From: Hysterangium stoloniferum
Taxonomy: Eukaryota > Basidiomycota > Agaricomycetes > Hysterangiales > Hysterangiaceae
Length of the DNA: 64,000 nucleotides
Reading direction: 5' to 3'
Assembly: GCA_015178975.1 (NCBI GenBank)
Contig: WHVD01000180.1
Coordinates: forward strand, 1 to 64,000
In this document: piece by piece, positions 1 to 9,508 of the stretch
Layout: every line of letters begins with the position of its first letter
Numbering within the stretch: position 1 is the stretch's first letter
Translations under genes and position numbers: made by a program
Notes under the pieces: model-generated
The model's input: the letters and a program-made list of their open reading frames with translations, nothing else
The model's database searches: none
What the model was told of the DNA's origin: nothing

Positions 1-420
1 TTATGCGGTTGTACTTCTCGGAGACCACTCGGTGGCGAAACGAGTCTCTGCGACAGCAGGGCTCCTACAAGAGCAAATGCGACTGCTGGGAGTGGCTATT
101 GGAGAACAGACAGCCATGTTACAGTGGGTCGGGGGCAGCTCGAGCAGTATCTCGAGCTGCCTAGTTCGGACGAAGTTGAGCCGGTTAGGGCCTTGGAGGA
201 AACTGGAGGAAGGGAATATCGGTTGCCGTCGGTGAAGCAAGAGCTTCGGAGGCCGAGGAGGAAGGGGAAGTAGTGGAGGGTACTTTGGGTAGTTAGCAAA
301 ATAATAATTGATTTTATCCCTTTTTTTTTGAAACGTGAATTGAAAATTGAAAATTTGAAAGCATCGACTAGTGAGACTTGATGTTTGAAGAACCGGAGGC
401 CGTCGGTTACCGTGCGAGGA
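1..420. other. Left-edge sequence beyond the Gypsy-A pol stop
   Basis: No gene is confidently recognised. The stretch follows the Gypsy-A pol stop (minus strand, codon at 421-423), where a 3' untranslated region and then the 3' LTR would be expected. The first ~270 bases are GC-rich and read open on the plus strand to a stop near 271, with an acidic then basic C-terminus (ending PRRKGK), so this could be the tail of an antisense or unrelated ORF. From 300 to 360 it turns AT-rich with a run of nine T. No copy of the element's own LTR end is visible here, so the 3' LTR is either left of the window or lost. Confidence 0.4.
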
Positions 421-1500
421 CTAAAGAGAGTCTAAAGGACCGGGCTTATTCGGATACGTTTGATGGAAAGTTAAAACAATTTCCGATGCATTGCCAAGTT
501 CGGTGGCTAGAATCCAGGAAGTTTCTTCATCTGTACCTTCATAGCCAGTCCATTTGACCAAATAAAGTAACTGCACGATCGCCTGCGATTGTCGATCTTG
601 GAGTCTAGGATTTCCGATATTTCAAATTCGGGTTCCCCGTCGATGATCACGGGTGGGGTGGTGGTTGTATGCGATCGGTATACTGTTAGCAACACAAGGT
701 TCTAACATGGATACATGAAATACCGGGTGTACTGCACGCATGTTGTCGGGGAGCCGAAGCGTCCATGAAAGCGTGCCGGCTTGTGCTATGACTTCAAAAG
801 GACCTAAATATTTTTCAGAGAGCTTCTTAGAAGGTCTAGTGGTTCGGAAAAACTCGGCTTTAACGAATACTCGGTCTCCGATCTTGAAATCAGGAGGTGG
901 AAGTCGGTTTTTATCCGCAGACCGTTGGTATCGTTCTTGAGCCATTGCGATAGTTTTACAAAGTTCTTGATGTAGCTCGTCAAGGTTTGTAACAAAGTCT
1001 TGAGCACGGGCGGATGCGAGATCGCGTTCCGGGTGGATTTCGATGTTGGGGTTGTAGCCTTTATTTGCGAAGAAAGGCGAAATGCCAGTAGTGGCATTTG
1101 GTGCGTTGTTGTATGCGAATTCGGCCAGCGGTAGTAGTGATTTCCAATTGTCTTGTTGATAGTTGCAATAGACACGGATGTATTGCTCCAAGGTTTGATT
1201 CATGCGTTCGGTTTGTCCATCGCCTTCCGGGTGATAGCCCGAAGTGAAGTGTAACTTCATGTCTAGTGCTTTTCCGAGTGACCTAAAAAAGTGAGAGACA
1301 AACTCGGAGCCGCGATCGGATGTGACATGCGACGGAACGCCATGCTTGGAAAATACATGGGTAACGAATAATTCAGCTAACTGTACAGATGTTATCGTGT
1401 CATATGTTGGAATGAAAATACTTTGCTTTGAGAGCCGATCCACAACAACTAGGATTGCTGTGTGACCTTCGGATGCCGGTAGGTGCTCGATAAAATCCAT
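421..1500 (-). pseudogene. Integrase core and chromodomain of Gypsy-A (frameshifted)
   Basis: This is the DNA-strand-transfer domain of the integrase, which inserts the cDNA into host chromatin. The catalytic triad is visible as MDFIEHLP (D), TSDRGSEF (D) and GQTERMNQ (E), followed by the GPY/F-like stretch (KYLGPFEV) and VFHVSMLEP. A chromodomain follows in other frames: PEFEISEILDS at about 600-640, then LLYLVKWTGY at about 541-575, then a tail reaching a TAG at 421-423 (ELGNASEIV, YPNKPGPL). Two frame changes (about 660-690 and about 600) separate these pieces, so the copy as read cannot make a full protein. Confidence 0.88.
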
Positions 1501-2239
1501 AGAAATCGAGTTCCAGGGTTTTTCCGGTATCGGTAATTGTTGAGTAGGCCATATGGTTTGTGTCGCTGTGATTTAGAGCGTAAACACGTAGTACAGGATT
1601 TACAATAGTGCTTAACAAATCTCGGATGCCGGGCCATGTATATTCTCTTCTAATGAGTGAGAGGGTCTTATTGAGGCCGAAATGTCCTGAGATTGGGTGG
1701 TCGTGCTTATGTTGTAGGATTTGCAGCCGAAGGGTGTCGGAATCCGGTACATAAATGCGATTGTCAAGTCGAATGAAACCTTGTGAGTCTAATGACCATC
1801 GGGGTTGATCGGGGTCAGACGGGTTATCGAGGTGTGCTTTGGTGACTGGGTCTAATGGAATTGCCGATAGTATGTCTTGATGTAACTTTTCGGTATCCAT
1901 AAGGATAACACTTCGCAAGACTGGATGAATGAGGTAAGTGGCTCGGATAGATGCGGACAGTTGTTCCGATGAAAACATAGGTTTGAAATTATGCGGGTTA
2001 ACTGTGGCGTAGTCGCTACTCCCCTCTTTAGGATAGACGTCCCATCGTCTAGTCATAGCGTCGGGTTTTCCACCAAGGCGGCCGGGACGGAAGCGGATTA
2101 CCATGTTGAAAGCGGAGAGGTATTCGGACCATCGAGCTTGTCGACGGGTGAGAAGTTTTGTGGTTGAAAAGTAAACTAAATTTTTGTGGTCTGTAATAAC
2201 ATCTACGGGTGGGCCGAGCCCTCCAAATAATGTCGCCAT
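1449..2239 (-). pseudogene. RNase H end, linker and integrase zinc-binding domain of Gypsy-A
   Basis: This joins the RNase H end to the integrase. DHKNLVYFSTTKLLTRRQARW is the conserved end of Gypsy RNase H. The integrase HHCC zinc-binding domain follows: HDHPISGHFG gives the two His and HYCKSCTTCLRSK the two Cys. The Cys half (1449-1637) is in a different frame from the His half, so a single-base shift near 1620 breaks the domain. The reading frame also changes relative to the upstream RT ORF near 2220. The HHCC domain is needed for integrase multimerisation in the family. Confidence 0.85.
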
Positions 2240-3684
2240 GTCTTGAAAGCTTCAAAGATTGCGAGTAATTCCTTATCGTGAACGTCGTAGTTGAGTTCGG
2301 GCGCCGAAAATGTGCGAGACAGAAAAGCTACTGGGTGTACTTCACCATCGGTGTCCAGAATGGACAATATCGCGGCAAGCGCATAGTCCGAAGCATCAGT
2401 TTCCACGATGAGTTGAACGTCGGGTTTCCAGTGCGACAAAATAGGGGCGGATGTAAATGCACTTTTCAATTCCTGGAATGCCGATCGGCATTCGTCGGAG
2501 AAATTCCACGGGGTGTCTTTGCGAGTAAGACGAGTGAGCGGAACGGTAATTTTTGAGTAATTGTGAATGAAACGGCGATAAAAATTGGCGAAGCCTAAAA
2601 AGGACTGAATATCTTTAACCTTTCGGGGTTCCGGCCAATCTTGAATGACTTGAATTTTAGCGTCGTCCATGCGGAGACCATCAGGTCCCATCATGAAGCC
2701 TAAGTATTCAACCGTGTCGACATCAAAAGAACATTTTTTACCATTCGCAAAAAGACCATGTTTTCGGAGTCTTCGGAGGACTTCACGGACGTGTTCATCA
2801 TGAAGTGTAGGGTCTTCGGAGAAGATGAGGATGTCGTCTAGGTACACAATGACAAAGACGTCAAGTAGGTCGGAAAAGACGTCGTTGATAAAACGTTGAA
2901 AGACCGACGGAGCGTTGGTGAGGCCGAAAGGCATCACTAACCATTCAAAGGAACCATAGCGAGTGCGAAAAGCTGTTTTCCATTCGTCACCTTCGGCGAT
3001 CCGAACCAAATGATAGGCGTGTTTGAGATCTATCTTTGTATAAATTCGGGCCTTTCGAGGGGCGTCGAGTAAATCGGAGATTAGTGGTAATGGGTACTTG
3101 TCTTTTCGAGTAATCGCGTTTAGTCCTCGAAAGTCAACGCAAAGTCGAAGGGAACCGTCTTTTTTCCGAACGAATAGGACAGGGGCTCCATAGGGAGACT
3201 TTGAGGGTCGGATAAAACCTATAGCCAAGTGTTCATCCAAGAAATCTCGGATAGCCGATAGTTCAGACTGCGAGAGAGGATAAACCGGACCTAGGGGCGG
3301 ATGTGAACCATCTTCAATATCAATTTTCAAATCGTAAGGCCTGTGAGGGGCGAGTCGATCGGCTTTTTGTTTACTGAAGACATCTGCGAATTCATGGTAT
3401 TTTTTAGGAACACCTTCTAAATCTGCGATCGGTTCGGTCACTGGGGATGCGAAGCGACCGGTGACTTCGTCAACTTTAAGATTGACTGTAAATGCTCGGG
3501 AGCCGTCCAGCTTGATGGCTCTCATAAAAGCTGCGGCGTTTATTAGAGAGACGGGCGGCGGAGAGCTCGGATTTGCCACGGGGGCCGGAGTGCTGTAGAG
3601 GCCATATTTGCCGAAACAGGCGGAAAGGGACCAGTCGTATCGGGTGCCGACGGGGTTCGGAAATGGATACTGCCCAATACCCAA
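2203..3684 (-). CDS. Reverse transcriptase and RNase H of Gypsy-A
   Basis: This region copies element RNA into cDNA and removes the template. The RT motifs run in order: KSPYGAPVLFVRKKDGSLR, LCVDFRGLNAIT, TKIDLKHAYHLVRI (catalytic D), MPFGLTNAPSVFQRFIN, and the active-site [12 protein letters not shown], then the thumb segment YLGFMMGPDGL and FLGFANFYRRFI. The RNase H-type tail is recognised by VETDASDYALAAIL and ELLAIFEAFKTWRHYLEG. The ORF is uninterrupted for 493 codons. Its 5' end overlaps the protease ORF in another frame and its 3' end overlaps the integrase segment in a third, so expression would need frame correction or the copy is decaying. Confidence 0.93.
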   Translation of the reverse strand: MGIGQYPFPNPVGTRYDWSLSACFGKYGLYSTPAPVANPSSPPPVSLINAAAFMRAIKLDGSRAFTVNLKVDEVTGRFASPVTEPIADLEGVPKKYHEFADVFSKQKADRLAPHRPYDLKIDIEDGSHPPLGPVYPLSQSELSAIRDFLDEHLAIGFIRPSKSPYGAPVLFVRKKDGSLRLCVDFRGLNAITRKDKYPLPLISDLLDAPRKARIYTKIDLKHAYHLVRIAEGDEWKTAFRTRYGSFEWLVMPFGLTNAPSVFQRFINDVFSDLLDVFVIVYLDDILIFSEDPTLHDEHVREVLRRLRKHGLFANGKKCSFDVDTVEYLGFMMGPDGLRMDDAKIQVIQDWPEPRKVKDIQSFLGFANFYRRFIHNYSKITVPLTRLTRKDTPWNFSDECRSAFQELKSAFTSAPILSHWKPDVQLIVETDASDYALAAILSILDTDGEVHPVAFLSRTFSAPELNYDVHDKELLAIFEAFKTWRHYLEGSAHP

Positions 3685-4226
3685 TCAATCAACGGATTAT
3701 AGCGGGTGAGCCAGTTATGTCCTAGAACCACGGAGCAGCCCGAGTCCAACTGTGTTACAAAAAACGTAACTGTCTGAAAGGTTCCACACGGGAACCAAAG
3801 TCGGAGTTCGCAGGTTTGCGAGATTACGGAGTTTGAGGTACCATCAAAAAGTCGGAGCGGAATCGGATCTATTGCATAGGTTTTCAACTGATTTTTTCTG
3901 GAAAAACTTGTATCTATAAAACAATGGGTTGAACCTGAATCTATGAGAGCTCGAAAAGTGAAACTCCCGAGAGGTTCCGAAGTAAGATTTATGAACAAAG
4001 AATTAGGATCATACAATGAGGATGCGTTAAGATGACAATTTTCCGGTGTGCGAGGAGATTCAACGCAACTCTCCAACCGCACGGAATCCAGAGAGTTGCT
4101 TAATCTTTTTTCGACTCGGCAGCCGGCTTGGCCGGTTGTGAGGTCGTGGCCGTATTGGCCGATCGGGCTTTTGTGGCTTTTGGGCATGCAGCGACTCGGT
4201 GTCCGGGATCTGCACACAACAAACAA
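3543..4226 (-). CDS. Retroviral-type aspartic protease of Gypsy-A
   Basis: The protease would mature the Gag and Pol polyproteins. The active-site loop is ALIDSGSTHCFID (DSG in place of the more usual DTG, common in Gypsy elements), and VVLGHNWL is the second conserved patch. The ORF overlaps the end of gag by about 127 nt in the -1 frame relative to gag, and overlaps RT in yet another frame. The gag/protease overlap could be a programmed -1 frameshift or simple decay; I see no clear slippery heptamer plus pseudoknot by eye. Confidence 0.85.
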   Translation of the reverse strand: MFVVCRSRTPSRCMPKSHKSPIGQYGHDLTTGQAGCRVEKRLSNSLDSVRLESCVESPRTPENCHLNASSLYDPNSLFINLTSEPLGSFTFRALIDSGSTHCFIDTSFSRKNQLKTYAIDPIPLRLFDGTSNSVISQTCELRLWFPCGTFQTVTFFVTQLDSGCSVVLGHNWLTRYNPLIDWVLGSIHFRTPSAPDTTGPFPPVSANMASTALRPPWQIRALRRPSL

Positions 4227-5398
4227 AGGTTGTTGTCCATTCGGCGTTGCTTTTCCTGTGGAAGGAGCTTGCCATCGGAGCCGAGTTTGCCAGTTAGGTC
4301 GGGTTTGTCTTTGTCTTGAGACTTATTCGACTGTTTGCCCTTGCCTTTTTTGTCGTTAGACCCTTTGTTTTCGGACTTCTTATCGGAAGTCGAGTTGCCA
4401 GTTATATTGGTGTTTTGGTTACCAGACTTGTTGGCATTTTTGTTGTCCGATGATTTTTTGTCCGACGGGTTTTCGCGACTGATTTCCGAACGTCGTTCCC
4501 AGTATCGAGCGTCTGCGTTTTGGGCTTTCAGGCGCATGAGAGGGAGGGTTTTCGGCTTGCCGGTCTCTCCTTTGGAGACTTCGTCTTTGAGGCGAGACGG
4601 AAGGCCGGAGTAAAACTGGTAACGGAGGGCCGAATCGCCCCAGTCGCAACGCGCGGCGAGGTTGTTGAACTGGACAATATAATCGGTGATGCGCTGAGTG
4701 TCTTTCATTTTGAGATTAGAAAGCGCGGTTTCTGCATCGCCGGTTTGGTCGTAGGGGCCGAAGTTGGTTTCGAGTTCCTCGACAAAGGCATCCCAATCGT
4801 GGAGCCAATCGGGGTCTTCAGAGGTGAGGCCAGAGAATGCGGGTTCGAACCAGGCTGCTGCGGAATCCTTAAGGTATGAGAGTGCGAAGTTTACCTTTCG
4901 GTCATCCGTTGCGAATGCAGCCGGGCGGTCCCGAAAGTTGAATCGACATTGCATGAGAAATGTCGGCAATTTCTTCGGGTTTGAGCCAGTAAATGGCTCG
5001 GGTTTGTTGACTCGGGTTTGCCCAGGTTCCTTTTCCTTGATATTGCTTTTAAGGAATTCATTAAGGGATCCTAGTGTACCTGAAAACAATTCCCATGTTT
5101 CTTCAGGGTCGAGAGCCGGTTTCTTCTTTGCAGACTTCTTGGAGCCACTAGCCTGAGGTTGGTCGCCATCCTCGGGTTCGTGTTCCGAAACTGGTTGATT
5201 GTTAATCTCCTCAGTTGCTTCGGGGTCGGTTGCTTCGGTTACTTCTTCAGCATCGCCGGTAATCTCCACAAAGCGAGATTCTTCGGAGGTTTCTGGTAAC
5301 GGAGTTTTCTGAGTAGTTCGGGCTGTATACAGGAAAGGAGACTTGAGAGTGGAAGATTCTGCTTCGCCGCTAGGCTTGGCATTTTTCCTCGGAGGCAT
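4100..5398 (-). CDS. Gag of Gypsy-A with CCHC zinc knuckle
   Basis: This is the structural protein of the intracellular particle. The 432-codon ORF starts with ATG 39 nt inside the 5' LTR boundary. It has an acidic, low-complexity N-terminus, then a retrotrans_gag core (about residues 130-290: FTGSNPKKLPTFLMQC, ALSYLKDSAAAWFEP, DYIVQFNNLAARCDWGD, YQFYSGLPSRLKDEV). A Lys/Asn/Ser-rich linker and one zinc knuckle CLLCADPGHRVAACP (C-x2-C-x4-H-x4-C) near the C-terminus follow. Gypsy-C (40044-42445) carries a closely related but broken gag, so both belong to one lineage. Confidence 0.9.
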   Translation of the reverse strand: MPPRKNAKPSGEAESSTLKSPFLYTARTTQKTPLPETSEESRFVEITGDAEEVTEATDPEATEEINNQPVSEHEPEDGDQPQASGSKKSAKKKPALDPEETWELFSGTLGSLNEFLKSNIKEKEPGQTRVNKPEPFTGSNPKKLPTFLMQCRFNFRDRPAAFATDDRKVNFALSYLKDSAAAWFEPAFSGLTSEDPDWLHDWDAFVEELETNFGPYDQTGDAETALSNLKMKDTQRITDYIVQFNNLAARCDWGDSALRYQFYSGLPSRLKDEVSKGETGKPKTLPLMRLKAQNADARYWERRSEISRENPSDKKSSDNKNANKSGNQNTNITGNSTSDKKSENKGSNDKKGKGKQSNKSQDKDKPDLTGKLGSDGKLLPQEKQRRMDNNLCLLCADPGHRVAACPKATKARSANTATTSQPAKPAAESKKD

Positions 5399-5436
5399 GA
5401 TTAGACGGAAAATGCGAGTGTAAAATCAGAATATAC

Positions 5437-6159
5437 TGTTAAGAACTGGAAACTGACTAATGTCGGTGGCCGACGGGGACCGATCGGAAGGACTTGGCTT
5501 CAGCTTATATGCTGCGCCCTCGCAAATATCCGTAGGTTGTCCTTAAATTTCGGACAGGCGAAGACTAAATCCTAAGAAGAACTTTTCGGCAAGACACCGA
5601 TCGGAACCGAAGGAAAAGTCAGGTGTCGGGCCAAGGGGTCGGGGCCGAGAGTGGGCGAGCGCACGCGAAGGCGGAAGAGAGATTCTCCTAGTATGAGACT
5701 GCTACAGACGTATGAGGGTATTCTGAGTCGATATTCTGATTGTCTAGTAACTACAATTACAGCGGGTTCATATACAAGTAATAGGCGTCTGGAAAATACT
5801 AATGGGGAGAAGGGCGGAACACGGTATTAACAATAAGCTTGACTAGGAACGGGAAGTTTATGATTAGTTCGGAGGCCGATGATAACCGAGAATGGAAATT
5901 ACGATAAAAGGAAATAGTTCGAGGACTACGAATATAGTTAGACATATGTGGAACATAAGATGAGACGGATCAACATGATGAAAGGGACATATCAAAACAT
6001 AACCAGACAGAAAGGCGTAGTCGGGTTTGATTGACCGGAGAGCATACGTCAGCGTCGGGGGTCCGACGTCTTCCGAGGTGTTGTATTGTCGGAGACGTAT
6101 AACGAGGGTATTCCGTCGGGGGGCGTCGGTTTGCGAAGGGTTACGACACAGTCGTAACA
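5437..6159 (-). repeat. 5' LTR of Gypsy-A (LTR-A family, 723 bp)
   Basis: On the minus strand it starts TGTTACGACTGTGTCG and ends TTCTTAACA. The limits are confirmed by the solo LTR copy at 55234-56356, which has a clean 5-bp target duplication. It carries the TE-wide motif GGCTTCAGCTTAT (5488-5521 on the plus strand). The right flank CTACT begins the interrupted LTR-E copy. This LTR should hold the element promoter and polyadenylation signals. Confidence 0.88.
5488..5521. promoter_or_regulatory. Shared LTR motif (GGACTTGGCTTCAGCTTAT...GCCCTC)
   Basis: This is one of nine occurrences of a ~32-nt block in LTRs of families that otherwise hardly align: also 33215-33246, 37828-37860, 38116-38147, 42695-42726, 48800-48831 (plus), and 9422-9453, 47453-47483, 56269-56300 (reverse). 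It can fold as a small stem (CAGC...GCTG). Position and conservation suggest an RNA-level or transcription-start/3'-end function in the LTR; the function is inferred. Confidence 0.6.
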
Positions 6160-6419
6160 CTACTCTATTATTCAACTCTCTAGTACTCTACTTTACTCTC
6201 GAGCAGTCGTTCAGAATCGCACTTGACAGTCGATTCTACTTATTCATTTTAGCTCTCTACCTTATTCTAGATAGCTACTTCCCTCTACCGTATTGAACTA
6301 AGTAGTCAATACGTGTTCATTCTGTATTAGACTTCGACAGTCAATACATCTTAGTGTCGTACCTAAACGGTCGATATCCTTCGTATATAGAACGGTTAGA
6401 ACATCCACTACTCCTCACA
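6160..6419 (+). repeat. Solo LTR-E fragment (3' part)
   Basis: The block ends ACTACTCCTCACA at 6419 and its last ~90 bp match, in reverse, 25459-25548 (TGTGAAGAGTGG...). It also resembles the ends of LTR-B and LTR-F (TATAGAACGGTYAGAAC...). The left part is missing because Gypsy-A is inserted at 6159/6160. LTR-E is in turn inserted in LTR-D, whose sequence resumes at 6420. Confidence 0.75.
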
Positions 6420-6849
6420 GTAGGTGCTTGCAGTTAGTATATCAGACTAAGGCTATTATTGTCCTTAGGATGATGAGATAAGCTTCTGAGCTGTGCAGTA
6501 AAATATGTGATATAAGATTGTTTTTATTGGAAACTTGGCCCTCCCTATATACATTTTGATAACTAAATAATTAACTATTTATTTATTTTATGAGGTCATT
6601 ATTTAGATCATAATGACCTCATATTCTACTTATTTTTTACCCTTTATTTATCTTATGACTCCCCTCTCTGAGACAAGGGTTCCAACCTTTTGCTTGAATA
6701 TGAAGGTTCAAGGCCACAGTCCTGGGACAGAAGCAAATGCTGAGTTGGCAGAATCATCGAGTATGTCATTACAGTCACATCCATGATGATATCCTGAGGT
6801 TAGAGGCTTATCTAATAAGTCACACAACACAAAAAAATGTGCACATATA

Positions 6850-7062
6850 CAGTGACCCAAAAAAGCGTCCGGATGTTTGGTGAAATTGGAAAGATGGGTT
6901 TGCAGCTCCAGAAATAAAATAGATAAAATTCTGAATAGATTAGAGGTAAGAGGTATACATCTGACCTACATGATGACATAAGCATGACATCATAGCTTTC
7001 CTTATCAGGGAAGTAGGAAATGAACAATGAACATGGTGCATCCGGACATTTTTTTTGCTCTG
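6850..7062 (+). repeat. Left terminal inverted repeat of Tc1-I
   Basis: About 210 bp, imperfectly inverted relative to 8237-8444. The outer end carries GCGTCCGGATG and the inner end ATCCGGACATTTTTTTTGCTC, so each arm has two transposase-site-like blocks (TCCGGA) about 180 bp apart, as in IR/DR-type Tc1 elements. Confidence 0.88.
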
Positions 7063-7196
7063 TCAACTGATACATGAAACTCAACTAAGGTTCATATAAC
7101 TGTGGGAATTTCTGGTTAGGTTCAACAATGTCATGTGACCACATGTTTAAATAACACATTTACATGAACCTTTGCCTCAATTCACCCCCCCACCAC

Positions 7197-8204
7197 ATGA
7201 TGAAGAAGCACTCTACTGAAACAAGGCTCTCTGTCATTTCTCTTCTCCAGGAGGGTCACTCCTGCAGAACAATTGCTTCTAAACTTCATATTGGGCACTC
7301 TACAGTATCAGAAATTCACTCCCAACTCCCTGGTCCACTTCCAACACCTTCCAGAGGTTGTCTTCCCAAACTCTCCCCCAGTGATCATCACCACCTGGCT
7401 TGTTCTATCACCTCTGGACAGGTTGATAATGCTTCCCAAGCCAAGTCCCACCTCTCTTTCAATGTCTGCACACAGACAATTAGAAATGCATTGAAGAAAG
7501 AGAATTTGAAGGCTGTGGTGAAGGCCAAAAGACCTCTTCTTGCCTGTCGACACATCAAGGCTCGATATGAGTTTGCTATCAAGTACCAGCATTGGACTGA
7601 GGAGGACTGGTTTAGGGTTATCTTCTCAGATGAGACCAAAATCAATCATTTGGGCTCTGATGGGAGGTTGTGGGTATGGAAAAGGCCAGGTTCTGCACTC
7701 ACTCAGCAGCATATCAATGGAACTATCAAATTTGGAGGGGGGAGTCTAATGATTTGGGGATGTATGACAGCACATGGTGTGGGGTACATGTGCAAGATAG
7801 ATGGGAGGATGGATGGGGAGATGTACAAGGACATATTGGAGGACTATATCTTCAAAACAGTGGAGTATTATGGGATGGACAGGGAAAGGTTTGTCTTCCA
7901 GCAGGACAATGACCCTAAACACACTTGCAAGTTGGCCAAGGATTGGTTCAAGGACCATCAGGTGGAGGTTTTAGACTGGCCTGCACAGTCTCCAGCCCTG
8001 AATCCAATAGAACACTTATGGTGGGAGTTGAAGAGAAGGCTTGGAACATACCCTGAGGCACCCAAGAGCATATTGGAGCTCTGGGAGAGAGTGGAGGTGG
8101 AATGGGAGGGTATTCCAAGGGAGAAATGCCTTGAATTGATCAAGAGCATGCCTAGAAGGGTTGCTGCAGTACTAAAGGCCAAGGGGGGGTACACTAAATA
8201 CTGA
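7197..8204 (+). CDS. Tc1-like transposase (DD34E), intact
   Basis: This is a cut-and-paste transposase acting on the flanking TIRs and inserting at TA. The N-terminal helix-turn-helix is visible (STETRLSVISLLQEGHSC, KLHIGHSTVSEI). A catalytic DDE core follows: FSDETKINHLG (D1), FVFQQDNDPKHT (D2) and NPIEHLWWELKRRL (E). The spacing from D2 to E is 34 residues, which is the Tc1 signature. It ends with KAKGGYTKY. I chose the ATG at 7197 because family members begin a few residues before the HSTETR segment; an in-frame ATG at 7164 is also possible. The ORF has no stop or frameshift and, unusually, only two CpG dinucleotides in about 1 kb. Confidence 0.93.
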   Translation: MMKKHSTETRLSVISLLQEGHSCRTIASKLHIGHSTVSEIHSQLPGPLPTPSRGCLPKLSPSDHHHLACSITSGQVDNASQAKSHLSFNVCTQTIRNALKKENLKAVVKAKRPLLACRHIKARYEFAIKYQHWTEEDWFRVIFSDETKINHLGSDGRLWVWKRPGSALTQQHINGTIKFGGGSLMIWGCMTAHGVGYMCKIDGRMDGEMYKDILEDYIFKTVEYYGMDRERFVFQQDNDPKHTCKLAKDWFKDHQVEVLDWPAQSPALNPIEHLWWELKRRLGTYPEAPKSILELWERVEVEWEGIPREKCLELIKSMPRRVAAVLKAKGGYTKY

Positions 8205-8236
8205 AACTGGTAAAAACTAGTAATTAATTACAAGAG

Positions 8237-8444
8237 CAAAAAAAGTGTCCGGATGCACCATGTCCATTATTAATTTCCTACTTTCCTGATAAGGAAAGTT
8301 ATGATGTCATGCTTATGTCATCATGTAGGTCAGATGTATACCTCTTACCTCTGATCTATTCAGAATTTTATCTATTTTATTTCTGGAGCTGTAAACCCAT
8401 CTTTCCAATTTCACCAAACATCCGGACGCTTTTTTGGGTCACTG
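8237..8444 (-). repeat. Right terminal inverted repeat of Tc1-I
   Basis: This is the inverted partner of 6850-7062. It starts inside with GAGCAAAAAAAGTGTCCGGATG-like sequence and ends outside with GGGTCACTG followed by TATA. Confidence 0.88.
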
Positions 8445-8686
8445 TATAGGAGCAAGCAATGTGCTGAGAAGCAATAACTAAGTAAATAAAATATAAATAA
8501 TTAGTTAAAAATTATAATAAATCAACTAAGATATAATAGCATTATATGAGCTCATATATGCTATTATTATGTGAAGTTAAAAGGAATTAGACCTTATATT
8601 TCACAATAAAAATATAATAAAAATACAATAAATTTAAGAAAATATTAAATAATTCAAAGAAAATTAAGAGAACCTTATGAGATAAT

Positions 8687-9508
8687 TGTTACGACTAGAC
8701 AATCCCGCCGGACTCTGGGCACTAACCTGTACGCCATCACACCCTACACGCACCAAATGTCTGTTTATAGGATTTCCCACCTGGACTCCGTACGTCAAGA
8801 CTTGTTATGTTCAACCTCATTATGACACATATCAGTCACCAGACTTCCCCTGGACTCCGTCTCTGTCTATGTCTGTCTTCGTCCCACGCATCAGTCACCG
8901 GACCCCGCTCAGAATCCCGTCACCGCTCTAATTGAGCCCCATTCCCATTTTAGTCAAATGACCTGTCACAATTTGAACTCCGCTCCCGCTCCATTTCCCA
9001 TTATGGGTTATGCTTTGTCATGATTCAGACTCCGCTCCGTTCTGTCCCATTCCTAACACCAAACTTGGTGTTTATTATTCCCGTTTTATGTTTTGTTAGT
9101 TTCATTTCGTCATTACTGGATTTGGTATGTCATTCACTCCACGGTCTATATAAACTGGCAGATGTTGTACATACAATCCAGTCAGAAAATTAGCTTAGAT
9201 TCCCCCCCCCCAGTAATCTAATAACATTTTCCACTCTAAAACCCTACTTGATTCACATTGCTTGCACTAGTCAGAGCCCACGGGCTCCGGCACATCTATC
9301 TCTCTCAACTATCTCGACTCACGACCCACAACCTCCGACCTATGACCTATGACTCACGAACTGTGCCTGGACTCCCCGGGATTCCTGTCTGCCTGTTTGA
9401 AATTGGACAACACAATCTAGCAAGGGCACAGCCTATAAGCTGAAGCCAAGTCCTACCGGATATCCCGCGGGTTTCTCCGGAGACCCGCCCTGTGTGTGTA
9501 TCCTAACA
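8687..9508 (-). repeat. Solo LTR-C2 with ATAAT target duplication (822 bp)
   Basis: The copy starts TGTTACGACTAGAC and ends TATCCTAACA, flanked on both sides by ATAAT (8682-8686 and 9509-9513). The empty site GAGATAATGCTG is present at about 42290-42302. It contains the shared motif in reverse (9422-9453). The reverse-oriented relative at 48747-50196 starts TGTTAGGGTACG and ends GTCGTAACA. Confidence 0.9.

Larger units (their letters stand above)
421..6159 (-). mobile_element. Ty3/Gypsy chromovirus-type retrotransposon 'Gypsy-A' (5' LTR to pol end)
   Basis: Order along the minus strand is 5' LTR (5437-6159), gag, aspartic protease, reverse transcriptase/RNase H, integrase and C-terminal chromodomain: the Ty3/Gypsy (Metaviridae) order with the chromovirus extension. 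The ORFs are long but lie in different frames, and at least three frame changes inside pol (near 2220, near 1620 and in the chromodomain near 600-690) mark it as slightly decayed. It is the most CpG-rich of the three Gypsy elements. It is inserted in an LTR-E copy whose remainder starts at 6160. Its solo LTR relative sits at 55234-56356. Confidence 0.9.
6850..8444 (+). mobile_element. Tc1/mariner transposon Tc1-I, apparently complete
   Basis: The ends are perfect inverse copies starting CAGTGACCCAAAAAAGCG and finishing GGGTCACTG, each flanked by TATA. The LTR-D paralogue at 42064-42070 shows the empty site (CACATAGGAGC). Long terminal inverted repeats of about 210 bp enclose one intact transposase ORF. 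The element looks structurally able to move: ends, target duplication and ORF are all present. Confidence 0.93.

Noticed and set aside
1..300. 3' LTR of Gypsy-A at the window edge
   Set aside because: No LTR-A end sequence (CGTAACA or TTCTTAACA with neighbours) is found; only uncharacterised sequence is present.
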